Source: Shimia sagamensis
GTDB taxonomy: Bacteria; Pseudomonadota; Alphaproteobacteria; Rhodobacterales; Rhodobacteraceae
Assembly: GCF_900182745.1 (NCBI RefSeq)
Contig: NZ_FXTY01000006.1
Coordinates: 1 to 64,000, forward strand
DNA length: 64,000 bases
Direction: 5' to 3'
In this document: positions 52,185 through 61,545 of the stretch, piece after piece
Layout of the letters: each line of letters starts with the position of its first letter
Numbering within the stretch: the stretch's first letter is position 1
Notes under the pieces: generated by a model
The model's input: only the letters and a program-made list of their open reading frames with translations
What the model was told of the DNA's origin: nothing
Database searches by the model: none
Position numbers and translations under genes: made by a program

Positions 52185-54018
52185 GTTGCACCTCCGTTGT
52201 ACTCTGCTGGGAGACTGTGGTGTGGTCTTGCGACAAATGCGCGGGCGGACGCCAGCGCGCCATTTGGACAGCGCGCACCACAAAGCTCATATTCACGCCC
52301 AGCCAAAACAGATTGACCCACAACAGTGACGCGCTGTAGCCGGGGACGTGCTGCGCTGTTTGCCAAACACCAAGAACGGCCGCACCGCCCATGACACCCA
52401 AAAGGGTCACATGCGGCCAGACATGCCGCATGTTTGGCGTGCCACCAGCATTGGGCAGTTTGGGTGTTGGAGCAAACTGAGGCGTTTGGCGACGCAATAC
52501 ACAATAGAGCGCCCGCAGCTGAACTGGCAGAGCCACAACAGCCATGACACGTCCGGCGCCGATCGCGTGCCCCTTACAGGCCGCAACCATGGCCAACTCT
52601 CCCAGGACCACCGCCGGCAAAAATCGTTGAAAGAACTCCACCGAAAAGGCCGAAACCGGCGCCCACCCCGTGGCAAGTGACACAACCGGAGCCAATAGCA
52701 GGACCGGTGCCCACAGGATGCTCAGATAAGACCAGAACGTCGCCCCATAATGCAGCTTTTGGCGCCAGTTCAGCCCTTTGCGAAACAGTGGATTGTCCCA
52801 GATTGCGATATCAAACGTACCACCGGCATATTTGAGCCTCTGCGCTGCCCAGGCTGTCATACACCATGGCGACAACATGCGTGCTTCCACCTGAGGGTGG
52901 TATACCGAAGTCCACCTTGCCGCTTGATCTGCGTGTATCAAAATCGACGTGTATAGGTCTTCTGACACATGAAACCGGTACGGTTGCAAGGGATGCGCTG
53001 AGAGGCAAGCCTGAGTGTTCAAACGACTTTTTGCTGCGGCCTTACTTACGGACTGCGTTTTGTCACGCAAGGCGGCATCAAACACCGCTTCCCGACGATG
53101 AATGGACGCCGCGCCACAGCAGAACGAGGCACCGTTGCGGTTTCGCCGCCGCTGAATCACATCAAAAAACACACTTGGGTCGGACAAAAAGGGATCCCGC
53201 CCAACGCGGTTTTTTCCACTCATCCAAGTCAAAACACGCGCGATCACCCGCGAGCACCACCTCGCTGTCCTGGGACACGCCCGTATCCACCTTGGGCTTT
53301 GACGTGTTACCCATCTGTGCCAACTCTCGCCTTCCGGCAAGTCATAAAACCAATGCGGCGTCTGAACCCAAGCCACGTTTGGATCACGAAAATAGCCCAT
53401 GGTGTTCTGCAAAAACGACGGAAGCAGCCTGGTGTCAGCGTCGCAAATCACAACAAAATCCCCTGATGTGCGCAACAGCGCATGCCTCAAGTTACCTGCT
53501 TTAAACCCCTCATTTGTTTGCCGTGCGAAGTAGCTTATGCCGCGGCGATCCGCCTCCAACGCCATTCCGGCACGATCCCCGTCATCCAACAAACAAACGC
53601 GTACCCGCACCCCGTCAGGCACGTATACAGCCGCCGCAGCCTCCAACGAAGGCCCCACAACGTCGAGCGGCTCATCATACGTGGTGACAAAAATATCCAC
53701 CGTGGTGGTTGTGGATTGCGGCGTGCGCCAGGGATTATCATCCCAAACCGCGCCAAAAGGCGTGTCCCCTTCATCCCAGATGTCGAAGTAAAACAACGAC
53801 GTGCCCAAGAAAAACAAACTCTCCGCAGTGGCGACACAAACGGAAAACACAAAGGCGTCCGAATTTAGGGAGGCAGTCCAGCGCCAGTGCAAATAGGCCG
53901 CGCCGGCGGCAATGGTTGCGCCAGCCAAAAAGTTCCAAACCCACCGGCGACAGGAACCGAGGGGCGCATAGATGGGCGCTTGGCGATGGGAAAACTGCTC
54001 AAAATACGGCTTGGTCAT
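52159..54018 (-). CDS. BcsA-like family 2 glycosyltransferase (polysaccharide synthase)
   Basis: This 619-aa inner-membrane synthase has two N-terminal helices and a GT2 domain with FVTTYDEP (110-117), LLDDGD (143-148), CDADTRLL (192-199), WVQTPHWF, and SEDLY (352-356) carrying the catalytic Asp. QRLKY (393-397) takes the place of the processive QxxRW motif. At least four C-terminal helices follow. A basic insert at 240-285 is unusual. No PilZ domain is present, so direct c-di-GMP control through PilZ is not expected. ATG 54018 follows GGAGG. The polymer is not known. Beta-glucan-like chains are plausible given the GH16 nearby. Confidence 0.87.
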   Translation of the reverse strand: MTKPYFEQFSHRQAPIYAPLGSCRRWVWNFLAGATIAAGAAYLHWRWTASLNSDAFVFSVCVATAESLFFLGTSLFYFDIWDEGDTPFGAVWDDNPWRTPQSTTTTVDIFVTTYDEPLDVVGPSLEAAAAVYVPDGVRVRVCLLDDGDRAGMALEADRRGISYFARQTNEGFKAGNLRHALLRTSGDFVVICDADTRLLPSFLQNTMGYFRDPNVAWVQTPHWFYDLPEGESWHRWVTRQSPRWIRACPRTARWCSRVIARVLTWMSGKNRVGRDPFLSDPSVFFDVIQRRRNRNGASFCCGAASIHRREAVFDAALRDKTQSVSKAAAKSRLNTQACLSAHPLQPYRFHVSEDLYTSILIHADQAARWTSVYHPQVEARMLSPWCMTAWAAQRLKYAGGTFDIAIWDNPLFRKGLNWRQKLHYGATFWSYLSILWAPVLLLAPVVSLATGWAPVSAFSVEFFQRFLPAVVLGELAMVAACKGHAIGAGRVMAVVALPVQLRALYCVLRRQTPQFAPTPKLPNAGGTPNMRHVWPHVTLLGVMGGAAVLGVWQTAQHVPGYSASLLWVNLFWLGVNMSFVVRAVQMARWRPPAHLSQDHTTVSQQSTTEVQHVAHSYSN

Positions 54019-54049
54019 TGTGTGTGCACCTCCAATGGCCCTGTCATCA

Positions 54050-54901
54050 TCAGCGCGCATTCGCCTGTTGGTGATCGCGTACAAACATGTCCACAACACG
54101 CATAATTGCGTCAGCTTCTGTCCCGTGATGGTCCTTGGCCGTGGATCCCGTCGAGTAAGACCAAACACCGGCCGCAACCTTGATCCGAAGATCCCGGGTC
54201 AACAGCACCTCCTGCGACAAGCTGGCAAAAACTGAATACTCGTATTTGCACAGATCGCTTGGATCAGAGAACGAAAAATAGAGGTTCAAAGTGGGTTGTC
54301 CTGGCACAAGATGAAGTTGGTCTTGGGGGACAATCCGAATGCCTGCTGCCGCGAGTTTGGCGTCAAAGGCTTTTTGCAGCTGGCGCCCAAATGTTCCATC
54401 AAATCCAGGTGGAGGCTTAAGAGTTGTCAGGTCCAGGTGTAGTTGCTTAACCCCCCGTAACACTTCTCCTTTTTCAGACCGAGGCAAAGCCCTCGGGTCA
54501 AAACCAAGGCTCAAAGCCGCCTGATTTTTCAGGCAAACTTCCGGCGCTTCGGGGTGGTCACGCGGCAGCCCTCCTGCCTGACTTCCGCCATCATGCACAC
54601 CAAACAATCGATAAATAAACCCAGTGTTGCTGGTGTCCAGAGGACGGCTTGAAAAGCTGCGCCGCTCCTGACACTGCGCGCCCCCCGGGCAATGCGTTCC
54701 AACAAAGTCAACCCGCTCCCACAAAATCCAAAATCTGTCCTGCGCTGAGGTTGCACGTACGGTATCAGCCCGCACCGAATGGAACATAAAAACGATACAA
54801 ACCCCGATCAAACCGACTTGCCACACCAGTGACCCAAATCCCAACAACCATCGCCAAACCTTTGCAGCCAGGCGCTCCACTTGCCCTTTTTGCCTCATCA
54901 C
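54050..54901 (-). CDS. Hypothetical membrane-anchored protein in the synthase operon
   Basis: The 283-aa protein has one N-terminal membrane segment (LVWQVGLIGVCIVFMF). The periplasmic part has four cysteines in the first third (HCPGGAQCQ and two more further on). Its C-terminal 150 residues form an alpha/beta domain (VKQLHLDLTTLKPP, LNLYFSFSDPSDLCKYEYSV, ADAIMRVVDMFVRDH). The C-terminal part is organised like small periplasmic lipoprotein-type domains, but I cannot name it. It overlaps the STAS-fusion gene by 4 bp and precedes the GT2 gene by 31 bp. Confidence 0.7.
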   Translation of the reverse strand: MMRQKGQVERLAAKVWRWLLGFGSLVWQVGLIGVCIVFMFHSVRADTVRATSAQDRFWILWERVDFVGTHCPGGAQCQERRSFSSRPLDTSNTGFIYRLFGVHDGGSQAGGLPRDHPEAPEVCLKNQAALSLGFDPRALPRSEKGEVLRGVKQLHLDLTTLKPPPGFDGTFGRQLQKAFDAKLAAAGIRIVPQDQLHLVPGQPTLNLYFSFSDPSDLCKYEYSVFASLSQEVLLTRDLRIKVAAGVWSYSTGSTAKDHHGTEADAIMRVVDMFVRDHQQANAR

Positions 54902-56406
54902 ACACCTCCGCCAGCCTGCCGCACCGTAGGTTGAGGCTGTATCAAAGGCTCCCTATCCTGAAGCGGCTCAACCTCAACACCGCCAAGCGGCGTGTGCGGT
55001 TGCGCATGGCTGTCCATATAGCGGTGATCAACCGCCCAATCAGGCGCCACAATCATGTCATCAACCCAAGTTCCCGGTTTTATGCGGGTTTGCGCACACA
55101 CCACGGATCGGCGCACCAAGCTGCGTCCACAGGCCCGTGCGCCGGCACCAAGCACAACCGGCCCCTCCAGCTTTGCACCAGCTTCCACCACCGCATCCGC
55201 GCCGATAAAGGCTGGTCCAACAATCACTGCACGCGGCGAGACTTGTGCTCCATCCGCAGCCCAGACGTGCCGCCGTATCAGCTGCCCGTTTGGCATCAGG
55301 TCAGGGATAAGCCCGCGCAGTCCGCGAGATAGGCCAGAGAAATAGTCTTGTGGGTTGCCCATATCGATCCAACTGAAAGGGGCATCGTAGACCTGCAAAT
55401 GTTGCCCTGCGGCCAAAAGCCTGGGCAGCAAATGCTGCGCAATGTCTTGCTCAGGCTGCGCAGACACATGTTTCAAAACTCTTGGCGCAAAGACGTAGAT
55501 GCCGGTGCTGGCCAGGCAGGATGGGGCATCTTTGGGCGCTGGCTTCTCGATAAACCGTCGAATGCGTCCAGATCTCTCCGCATCAATGATGCCGTATTGT
55601 TGCACACGCGCGGGCGGCACATGCTGTGCGGCCATTGTCACATCCGCACCACTGGCGCGATGCTGCGCCAATAATGCCGCCACATCGACATTGGTTACAG
55701 CATCGCCGCAAAACACCAGGAAATCCTCGTCAAACGCACGGGTGTTGCGCTGCAGATGTCGCAGGGTGCTGGCCGATCCTAGGGGAGCACCCTGCCACTG
55801 ATCACCGTACCACTCACCTTCATTCAAAAATTGGAAACTGCGCAATGGCGAGCTGCGCACATGCGCGTGGAACTGAGGGGCCAGGTGCCCGGGATTGAGG
55901 ATAAAGTCCCTGATCCCAAACCCCGAAAGATGCCGCAGCACATGGTCCAGTATCGGTCGCCCGAGGAAATCGAGCAGCGGTTTGGGTGTATCCTGACTGA
56001 GCGGCGCCATGCGCGCGCCTTGTCCTGCCACCAAAATCACGGCCTTTACGCCGGTCAATTGCCGGGCGCGAAATACCGGGGCCGCAAGCGCATCTTTACG
56101 GGTTTTAAACACTCTCAACAATTTGGCCAAAGAGCATTTTGAGATTTCCTTCTGAACACGCTCGCCCGCCCCAAAGAACCCAACCGCCATCTGATGTGGC
56201 GCTTCACTTTGAAACTCGACCAATGCTGCAAGGCCAGAGCGCGCAATCCGGCGCACTGCACTGAGATCCACCAAAATTGCCGAGCGCCCGCGGACGGCAC
56301 ATTGGGCTTCTGCGGCTTTCAACGTGGCGTAGTCGGCTGATGTCAGCCGTGCCGCGGCGATCTTCAGGATCGAAATCATGCCGACATCTTCAGAATTCGT
56401 AAGCAT
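54898..56406 (-). CDS. STAS domain fused to a sugar-nucleotidyltransferase
   Basis: The 502-aa protein starts with a STAS domain (about 10-105: ILVDLSAVRRIARSGLAALVE). It continues into a nucleotidyltransferase with VKAVILVAGQGARMAPLS and TPKPLLDFLGRPILDHVLRHL (about 119-345). It ends with left-handed beta-helix hexapeptides (VSPRAVIVGPAFIGADAVVE). In the STAS part the usual D-S-S-G phosphorylation turn reads A-R-S-G, so classical phospho-control is doubtful. The enzyme half resembles GDP-mannose or dTDP/UDP-glucose pyrophosphorylases and would supply a sugar donor to the synthase. The fusion suggests a link to a partner-switch system. Confidence 0.85.
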   Translation of the reverse strand: MLTNSEDVGMISILKIAAARLTSADYATLKAAEAQCAVRGRSAILVDLSAVRRIARSGLAALVEFQSEAPHQMAVGFFGAGERVQKEISKCSLAKLLRVFKTRKDALAAPVFRARQLTGVKAVILVAGQGARMAPLSQDTPKPLLDFLGRPILDHVLRHLSGFGIRDFILNPGHLAPQFHAHVRSSPLRSFQFLNEGEWYGDQWQGAPLGSASTLRHLQRNTRAFDEDFLVFCGDAVTNVDVAALLAQHRASGADVTMAAQHVPPARVQQYGIIDAERSGRIRRFIEKPAPKDAPSCLASTGIYVFAPRVLKHVSAQPEQDIAQHLLPRLLAAGQHLQVYDAPFSWIDMGNPQDYFSGLSRGLRGLIPDLMPNGQLIRRHVWAADGAQVSPRAVIVGPAFIGADAVVEAGAKLEGPVVLGAGARACGRSLVRRSVVCAQTRIKPGTWVDDMIVAPDWAVDHRYMDSHAQPHTPLGGVEVEPLQDREPLIQPQPTVRQAGGGV

Positions 56407-56421
56407 TGGAGTCTCCTTGAT

Positions 56422-57585
56422 CTAAGAGCGCGTTCCGGCTTTCTGCGGTGAACGAAACAAGGGAAAATCAGGCAGAGAACCCAATCCCACTGTCCACGCG
56501 GTCAACCTGAGGCGGCTCAGCGCCCAGACGAAACAGCCGGTTGCGGGAAGCGTCCAGGCAAGTTCCAACACAATAGACTGACTGGGCGTGACATCCCGTC
56601 CCGCCAACGCCACTTCCGCAAGGTCCAGAAAAACCGGATGGCACAAATAAAGCCCGAACGCGTACTTCGAAAGCCGCGACAGCCCAGCCGGCCACGCCTT
56701 ATGGGCCAGGGTCAGGCATAAAACCAAAAGCGCCACCGGCATCAAGTAATCCGCCCAAAAGACAAAAGGATTGTCATACACCCAGAGGCCGGTTGCGATC
56801 ACCTTGGCTGTACTAATCAGCTTGAGGGCGAGCAACACAATCACAATCAGGGCAATTGGCCAAATCCAGATTTGCCGCTGCGCTGCCGTGGTTTGGCGCC
56901 ATACTCCCAAAACCGCACCTGCCGCCATGCCGTAGCCAATATAACTCAGTACCTTGAGGGCACGCACCGCATAGCCAAGCGTTTCCGTGTCCCAAAGGGC
57001 GGCATACAGCACAGGGTCCACCCGCTGTTTCAGCAGCAATGCCGGTACCACCATAAGGCCCAGCGCGGGCTTCCGTTCCGCCACCCCGAATAGTGGGAAA
57101 AACAGCAGGAGCGCAAACAGCGTTGGGATAAAATGCATGTGATACTTCACATCCCCCAACAGCAGATACCCGGCCCAAGTGACAGGCTGTTGAAGCGCGG
57201 CAAAAACCTCAGCCTCATACCCCAACGACCGGGCCTTCAGAAGGTTGTAAAACGCATAAGCCGCGGTCCAGAACACAAATGGGATCAGCAGCCTACGTGC
57301 CTGTTCAGCCATCACTGTGCCATAACTGCGGGGGCGCCGGGAAAGCGCCATCAACAGCAACATAATCGAGATCATCAAAAACAGTTCCGTCCGCGCCGTA
57401 TACAGCAGCGCGCGCAGCACCATGGGCGCCAGGCGCGCCGCAGGATCCGCCTCCGGGAACGGCTGCCCTTGGGCATCCGCTGTCACATGCAACCCAACCA
57501 TCGACACACCTGCAAAAAGGCGCAAGGCGTCGATCCAAGTGTGCCGCCCCGCATAAGGACCATCTGCAACCATGCAGTTCACCAT
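56422..57585 (-). CDS. Acyltransferase family 3 membrane protein
   Basis: The 387-aa protein has about ten membrane segments and an N-terminal WIDALRLFAGVSMVGLHVTA block, with the conserved His of acyltransferase-3 enzymes (ExoZ, OafA). It is likely to acetylate or otherwise acylate the polysaccharide. It is the first gene of the minus-strand operon that runs through the STAS fusion, the 283-aa protein, the GT2 and the DUF3131 protein 2. It diverges from the OmpA-like gene. Confidence 0.87.
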   Translation of the reverse strand: MVNCMVADGPYAGRHTWIDALRLFAGVSMVGLHVTADAQGQPFPEADPAARLAPMVLRALLYTARTELFLMISIMLLLMALSRRPRSYGTVMAEQARRLLIPFVFWTAAYAFYNLLKARSLGYEAEVFAALQQPVTWAGYLLLGDVKYHMHFIPTLFALLLFFPLFGVAERKPALGLMVVPALLLKQRVDPVLYAALWDTETLGYAVRALKVLSYIGYGMAAGAVLGVWRQTTAAQRQIWIWPIALIVIVLLALKLISTAKVIATGLWVYDNPFVFWADYLMPVALLVLCLTLAHKAWPAGLSRLSKYAFGLYLCHPVFLDLAEVALAGRDVTPSQSIVLELAWTLPATGCFVWALSRLRLTAWTVGLGSLPDFPLFRSPQKAGTRS

Positions 57586-57728
57586 TTACCAAACAAACAA
57601 CACAATCAGTGTCGCCGCCACATCTGAACAAAAAGTGAACAAATGCGCATTTGTTTTTATTTTGTTCTACATTCATTTACCGCTTCGCAACAGTTTGTTC
57701 TTACCCTGATGGGGCTAGGAGAGTTGTT

Positions 57729-58262
57729 ATGTGTGTCTTTCGGTTCCCCCATCTACTGATGCTGGCTTTGCTCGGCGGTTTTGATCCAAGCGCAGCAAAT
57801 GCATTGAATGAAGCTGATCTCTGCGCCCGTGCCGTGGAGCAGTACGGCGTGGAACCCACGCAATGCGGTTCGCTCAGCGCCGGGTCGCCGTCGTCCTCCC
57901 AAACGGCCCTGCCCAATGAGGTGCTGGAAAGCCACATTTTTTTCCCACAAGGCGGCGCCAGTTTGAATGACGACGCACAGGTACAGCTTGCGGTGCTGCT
58001 GTCCGTGCTAAATACATCGGTGATGCAGTCCGCGTGCTTGCGCCTGATTGGCCACTCTGACAGCAGCGGTGGTGCGGACGCCAATAAGGCACTGGCACTC
58101 AAGCGTGCCGAAACAGTTGCAGCTGCGCTGCGCGACGGGTTGAAAGACCCTTCGCGCATCCGCGTCGTCGACTCCGCAGGCGAAGCACTGCCTCTGTCCG
58201 GTTTGGAAAGCACGTCCGTACATAACCGCCGCGTGGAAATTCAGGCCAAGACCTGCCCGTAA
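57729..58262 (+). CDS. Small OmpA-domain periplasmic protein
   Basis: The 177-aa protein has a signal peptide (HLLMLALLGGFDPSAANA). A short linker with two Cys follows, then an OmpA-like domain: ESHIFFPQGGASLNDDAQVQ, LRLIGHSDSSGGADANKALALKRAETVAAAL and VHNRRVEIQ. Peptidoglycan-binding Asp and Arg are present. It may anchor the export apparatus to the wall. ATG 57729 follows AGGAGA. Confidence 0.82.
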   Translation: MCVFRFPHLLMLALLGGFDPSAANALNEADLCARAVEQYGVEPTQCGSLSAGSPSSSQTALPNEVLESHIFFPQGGASLNDDAQVQLAVLLSVLNTSVMQSACLRLIGHSDSSGGADANKALALKRAETVAAALRDGLKDPSRIRVVDSAGEALPLSGLESTSVHNRRVEIQAKTCP

Positions 58263-58413
58263 CGCAAAATCCGTCCCATTACGGCAAATCCACCGCAATC
58301 ATTAACCAAAATGCACGTTAACCAACGCGCGCGTTTTCTCTTGCCCTCCTGCCCTGTCTGGTGATCTCAAAGGTGTGGAAATAATCCATTAACCTTGATC
58401 GGGTGGGGGCCTG

Positions 58414-59202
58414 ATGCGTGGGATACTCGAAAGCTGGCGCCGCCTGCGTCTTGGCTGGGCCGTGGCGTTAGCGGCAGCCAGTCCGGCGTTGGCTGATCCA
58501 ATCAACGGATTTAGTGAACAGTTTGTGCAGCCACCTGTAGCGAGTTGGCATGTCGCACATTACAACTTCAGCCACCCGGCGTTTGACACCGACTGGAGCC
58601 GCAAAAACCTGCGGTTTGATCAAGGGCTGCATCTGTCGTTGACCCCGCAGACTTCCACAGAAAACCGCTTTTTAGGGGCTTCAATCCGGCGCGACACGCC
58701 AAGCCACTATGGCCGCTACGAGGCGGTGCTGCACCCGGCGCGGGGTGACGGCATTGTCACCGGTTTTTTCACCTATACCGGGCCGCACTATGGCACCCGA
58801 CATGATGAAATCGACATTGAGTTTCTTGGGCAGGACACCACCCAAGTTCAGGTCGCCTGGTTTGTGGACGGTCATCTCAGAAGCCGTAAAATCCCATTGG
58901 GGTTTGACGCCGCTGACCAACCGCGCCGTTATGCCTTTGAATGGCATTCGGATCGCTTGCGGTGGTTTGCCGAGGACAAGCTGATTTTTGAAGTGACCGA
59001 GGCAGAGTCCCCGCTGCCAAAGGAACCAGGCTACTTGTTTGCCAATCTATGGGCGGTGGACAAAAGCGTCGCCTCCTGGGCCGGCGTTGCGGCAGAGGGA
59101 ACCTCTGCACAGGCTTATGTGGGCCACATGCAATTTGCGCCGCTTATCACGCTCACATCGGGGTTGGGTACGGCACTGGCCACCGGACGGCTCTCACCAT
59201 AG
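58414..59202 (+). CDS. GH16 family glycoside hydrolase (ExoK-like)
   Basis: The 262-aa protein has a signal peptide (GWAVALAAASPALA) and the GH16 catalytic motif in HDEIDIEFLGQD, with nucleophile and acid/base glutamates in ExDxE. YGRYEAVLHPARGDGIVTGFF and YLFANLWAV are also typical. The closest known pattern is ExoK-like beta-glucanase, which trims succinoglycan. Here it probably cuts the polymer made by the adjacent synthase to set chain length. Confidence 0.9.
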   Translation: MRGILESWRRLRLGWAVALAAASPALADPINGFSEQFVQPPVASWHVAHYNFSHPAFDTDWSRKNLRFDQGLHLSLTPQTSTENRFLGASIRRDTPSHYGRYEAVLHPARGDGIVTGFFTYTGPHYGTRHDEIDIEFLGQDTTQVQVAWFVDGHLRSRKIPLGFDAADQPRRYAFEWHSDRLRWFAEDKLIFEVTEAESPLPKEPGYLFANLWAVDKSVASWAGVAAEGTSAQAYVGHMQFAPLITLTSGLGTALATGRLSP

Positions 59203-59217
59203 CCGATCGGCGCCAAC

Positions 59218-59343
59218 TCAATGGCCTTTCAAAAACCCAAATGCAGCAGAGGTTGCAAAGCCGTTTTCTGCAGAGCCCGTTGCAGCCATGGTCGACACCG
59301 CCATAACCGTCAGAGTCACAAACATCACCACGTGTTTTTGCAT
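59218..59343 (-). CDS. 41-aa exported peptide
   Basis: ATG at 59343 follows GAGAGGA with a suitable gap. The product begins MQKHVVMFVTLTVMAVSTMA, a clear signal peptide with a TMAATGSA cleavage region. It then has only about 17 mature residues (ENGFATSAAFGFLKGH). It faces the GH16 gene and lies downstream of the chemoreceptor terminator. The mature part is glycine- and phenylalanine-rich. Its function is unknown. Confidence 0.5.
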   Translation of the reverse strand: MQKHVVMFVTLTVMAVSTMAATGSAENGFATSAAFGFLKGH

Positions 59344-59443
59344 AAAAAGTCCTCTCTGCTACCAGCCGCTACAACATTCATGCTGGCGGGATTCGGTAAA
59401 ACCAAAGTGAACTCCGCAAAATTTTCACTGCCCCAATCCACAC

Positions 59444-59479
59444 AAAAAGGCCGGCACACATTCCCTGCACACCGGCCTT
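59444..59479 (-). terminator. Terminator of the chemoreceptor gene
   Basis: AAGGCCGG and CCGGCCTT form a perfect 8-bp stem. On the minus strand it is followed by five T residues. Confidence 0.85.
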
Positions 59480-59500
59480 CAAAATTGTTCCACCTGCTGT

Positions 59501-61231
59501 TTAAGCCGTCTGACGGAAGTCCTCGTCATAGGCATTGGAATTTGCCCCGCTCACCGAAGACGGGCGGAAACTGCCAACCAGCTCAGCCAACTCACCGGCG
59601 GCTTCTTGCAATGCCCGTCCCTGCGCGCTGGAGCGGTCCACCAGGCTGGCGTTCTGCTGAGTGACCCGGTCAAGATCCATCACACCAGAGTTGATCTCGG
59701 TGATCGCGGTTGCCTGATCGCGGGAGCTGTCGGCAATCTGCACTGCCAGCTTGCTCACTTCCTGGATCTTGGTGATGATCTCTTCGATCGCCTTGCCAGC
59801 CTGATCCACCAGATCCACGCCAACCTCAACCTGGTCAGATGAGGTATCAATCAATTCCTTGATCTCATGCGCACTGGTCGCGGAACGCAGCGCCAGAGAG
59901 CGCACCTCCGAAGCCACCACAGCAAAGCCACGACCGCTATCACCAGCTCGCGCAGCCTCAACCCCGGCATTCAGCGCCAAAAGATTGGTCTGGAACGAAA
60001 TGTCCTCAATCACGCGGTTGATCTCGCTGATCTTTCCGGAGCTGTCTTTGATGTCTTGCATCGCTTCCATCGCGGATTTCACAATCTCGCCGCCGCGCAA
60101 CGCGTCACTCTTGGTGGCTGTCACTGTGCTTTCAACCGATTTGGTTTGATCAGACGCGGTCTGCACACTGTCAGTGATCGAGCCAATCGCGGCTGCGGTC
60201 TCCTCCAGCGTTGCGGCCTGAGCCTCAGTACGTTTGGCAAGATTCTGCGTGCCTTCCGCCATCTCGCCAGTCTCGTCTTCGATCTGCGAAATGGTACCCA
60301 ACACGCGGCCAATCACATCGTCCAAAGCTTCTGCGGTCTTGTTGAAATCCGCCCGCAACATTTCATAATCGCTGCTAAACGCCGTGGTGATGCGATGGCT
60401 CAATTGGCCCTGCGCCAGATGATTCAACCCATCCGCCAGTTCATTGACCACCTCGGATTGCTCCCGCGCCGACGCCTGGGCCTGCTCTTCCATGTTCTTG
60501 TTGGCTTTGATGGTTTCCACAAATTCGCGCACCGCCCGCGCCAGCCGGCCCAATTCATCTTTGCGATCGGTTGAGGGCACCTCACTTGCGGTGTCACCCT
60601 CCCGCAACGCTGTGATCCGCGCCACAATCCGCGCCAGCGGACGGGTCACACCTGCTGCAGAGACATAAACAATGGCAGACATCACCAAACAGATCAGCGC
60701 CACAGCCAGCAGCGACTGCATATACAGCTTGTTCACCACAGCAGCGATCACGCCGTCATAAAATCCCATCACCATTTCGGCCACAACTGTGCCATCGGTG
60801 TGGTGGATCGGAAATTTCACATAGGCCACATGGTTCGTTTCAAACCGCGCTTCGGCTTCTTCCATCGCCAGAATCTCGGCCACGCCTTCTTCCCAACCGG
60901 TTTGATCCGCGCCTTCAACAGCCACTTTTGCAAAAAGCTCACCATCGACAAACACTTTGGCAAACAACGCATTTTCCATCTGGGTCACACCGGCAATGGC
61001 ACCTGCGGCACCATCGGTGTTAAAATCCCAAACCGCGGCTGCCACCGGCGGTGCCACAAAGGTCTGCGACAGCGCCAATTCGCTCTCAAACGCCTTAATC
61101 AGGGTGTTGCTTTGCTTGCTCACCCAAAACACGGTGGTCGCAATGAAGGACACCAGGATACAGGCCACGATCGGCAACAATAGCCGCCCCATAATCGACA
61201 ACCCAAAAGACCGCTTCTTTTCACCAGTCAT
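59501..61231 (-). CDS. Methyl-accepting chemotaxis protein
   Basis: This 576-aa receptor has a membrane segment (LLLPIVACILVSFIATTVFW), a small periplasmic sensor (about 40-165) and a second segment (LLAVALICLVMSAIVYVSA). HAMP repeats and a cytoplasmic signalling hairpin follow, with NLLALNAGVEAARAGDSGRGFAVVASEVR. It ends DEDFRQTA without a CheR-tethering pentapeptide. ATG 61231 follows GGAG. No ligand can be inferred. Confidence 0.93.
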   Translation of the reverse strand: MTGEKKRSFGLSIMGRLLLPIVACILVSFIATTVFWVSKQSNTLIKAFESELALSQTFVAPPVAAAVWDFNTDGAAGAIAGVTQMENALFAKVFVDGELFAKVAVEGADQTGWEEGVAEILAMEEAEARFETNHVAYVKFPIHHTDGTVVAEMVMGFYDGVIAAVVNKLYMQSLLAVALICLVMSAIVYVSAAGVTRPLARIVARITALREGDTASEVPSTDRKDELGRLARAVREFVETIKANKNMEEQAQASAREQSEVVNELADGLNHLAQGQLSHRITTAFSSDYEMLRADFNKTAEALDDVIGRVLGTISQIEDETGEMAEGTQNLAKRTEAQAATLEETAAAIGSITDSVQTASDQTKSVESTVTATKSDALRGGEIVKSAMEAMQDIKDSSGKISEINRVIEDISFQTNLLALNAGVEAARAGDSGRGFAVVASEVRSLALRSATSAHEIKELIDTSSDQVEVGVDLVDQAGKAIEEIITKIQEVSKLAVQIADSSRDQATAITEINSGVMDLDRVTQQNASLVDRSSAQGRALQEAAGELAELVGSFRPSSVSGANSNAYDEDFRQTA

Positions 61232-61545
61232 TATTCGCTCCGGCCAGACCGTCGCCACATCCTGTGGAGGGGCCTGCATAGGCGCCATTTTTTGGCGCAG
61301 TTTCAATCTGTTACGCGATCATAACCTGCCATCAGACAAGCCCAAATCCTCACCTCCCACCTGGCCCAATTGCCAAATGAAAACCCGTAAACACTGTGTG
61401 CCTCTGTGTGTCTTGATGGGGAAACCGCAGTTTCGCTTGTCCAAAAGACGCACAGACGCCTTTAGTTCCTCGATCAAATTAGATCTGCTGAGTTAATAGA
61501 GACTTACGCGGGACAACAGTATTTCACTTATAAAGCAGAAACACT

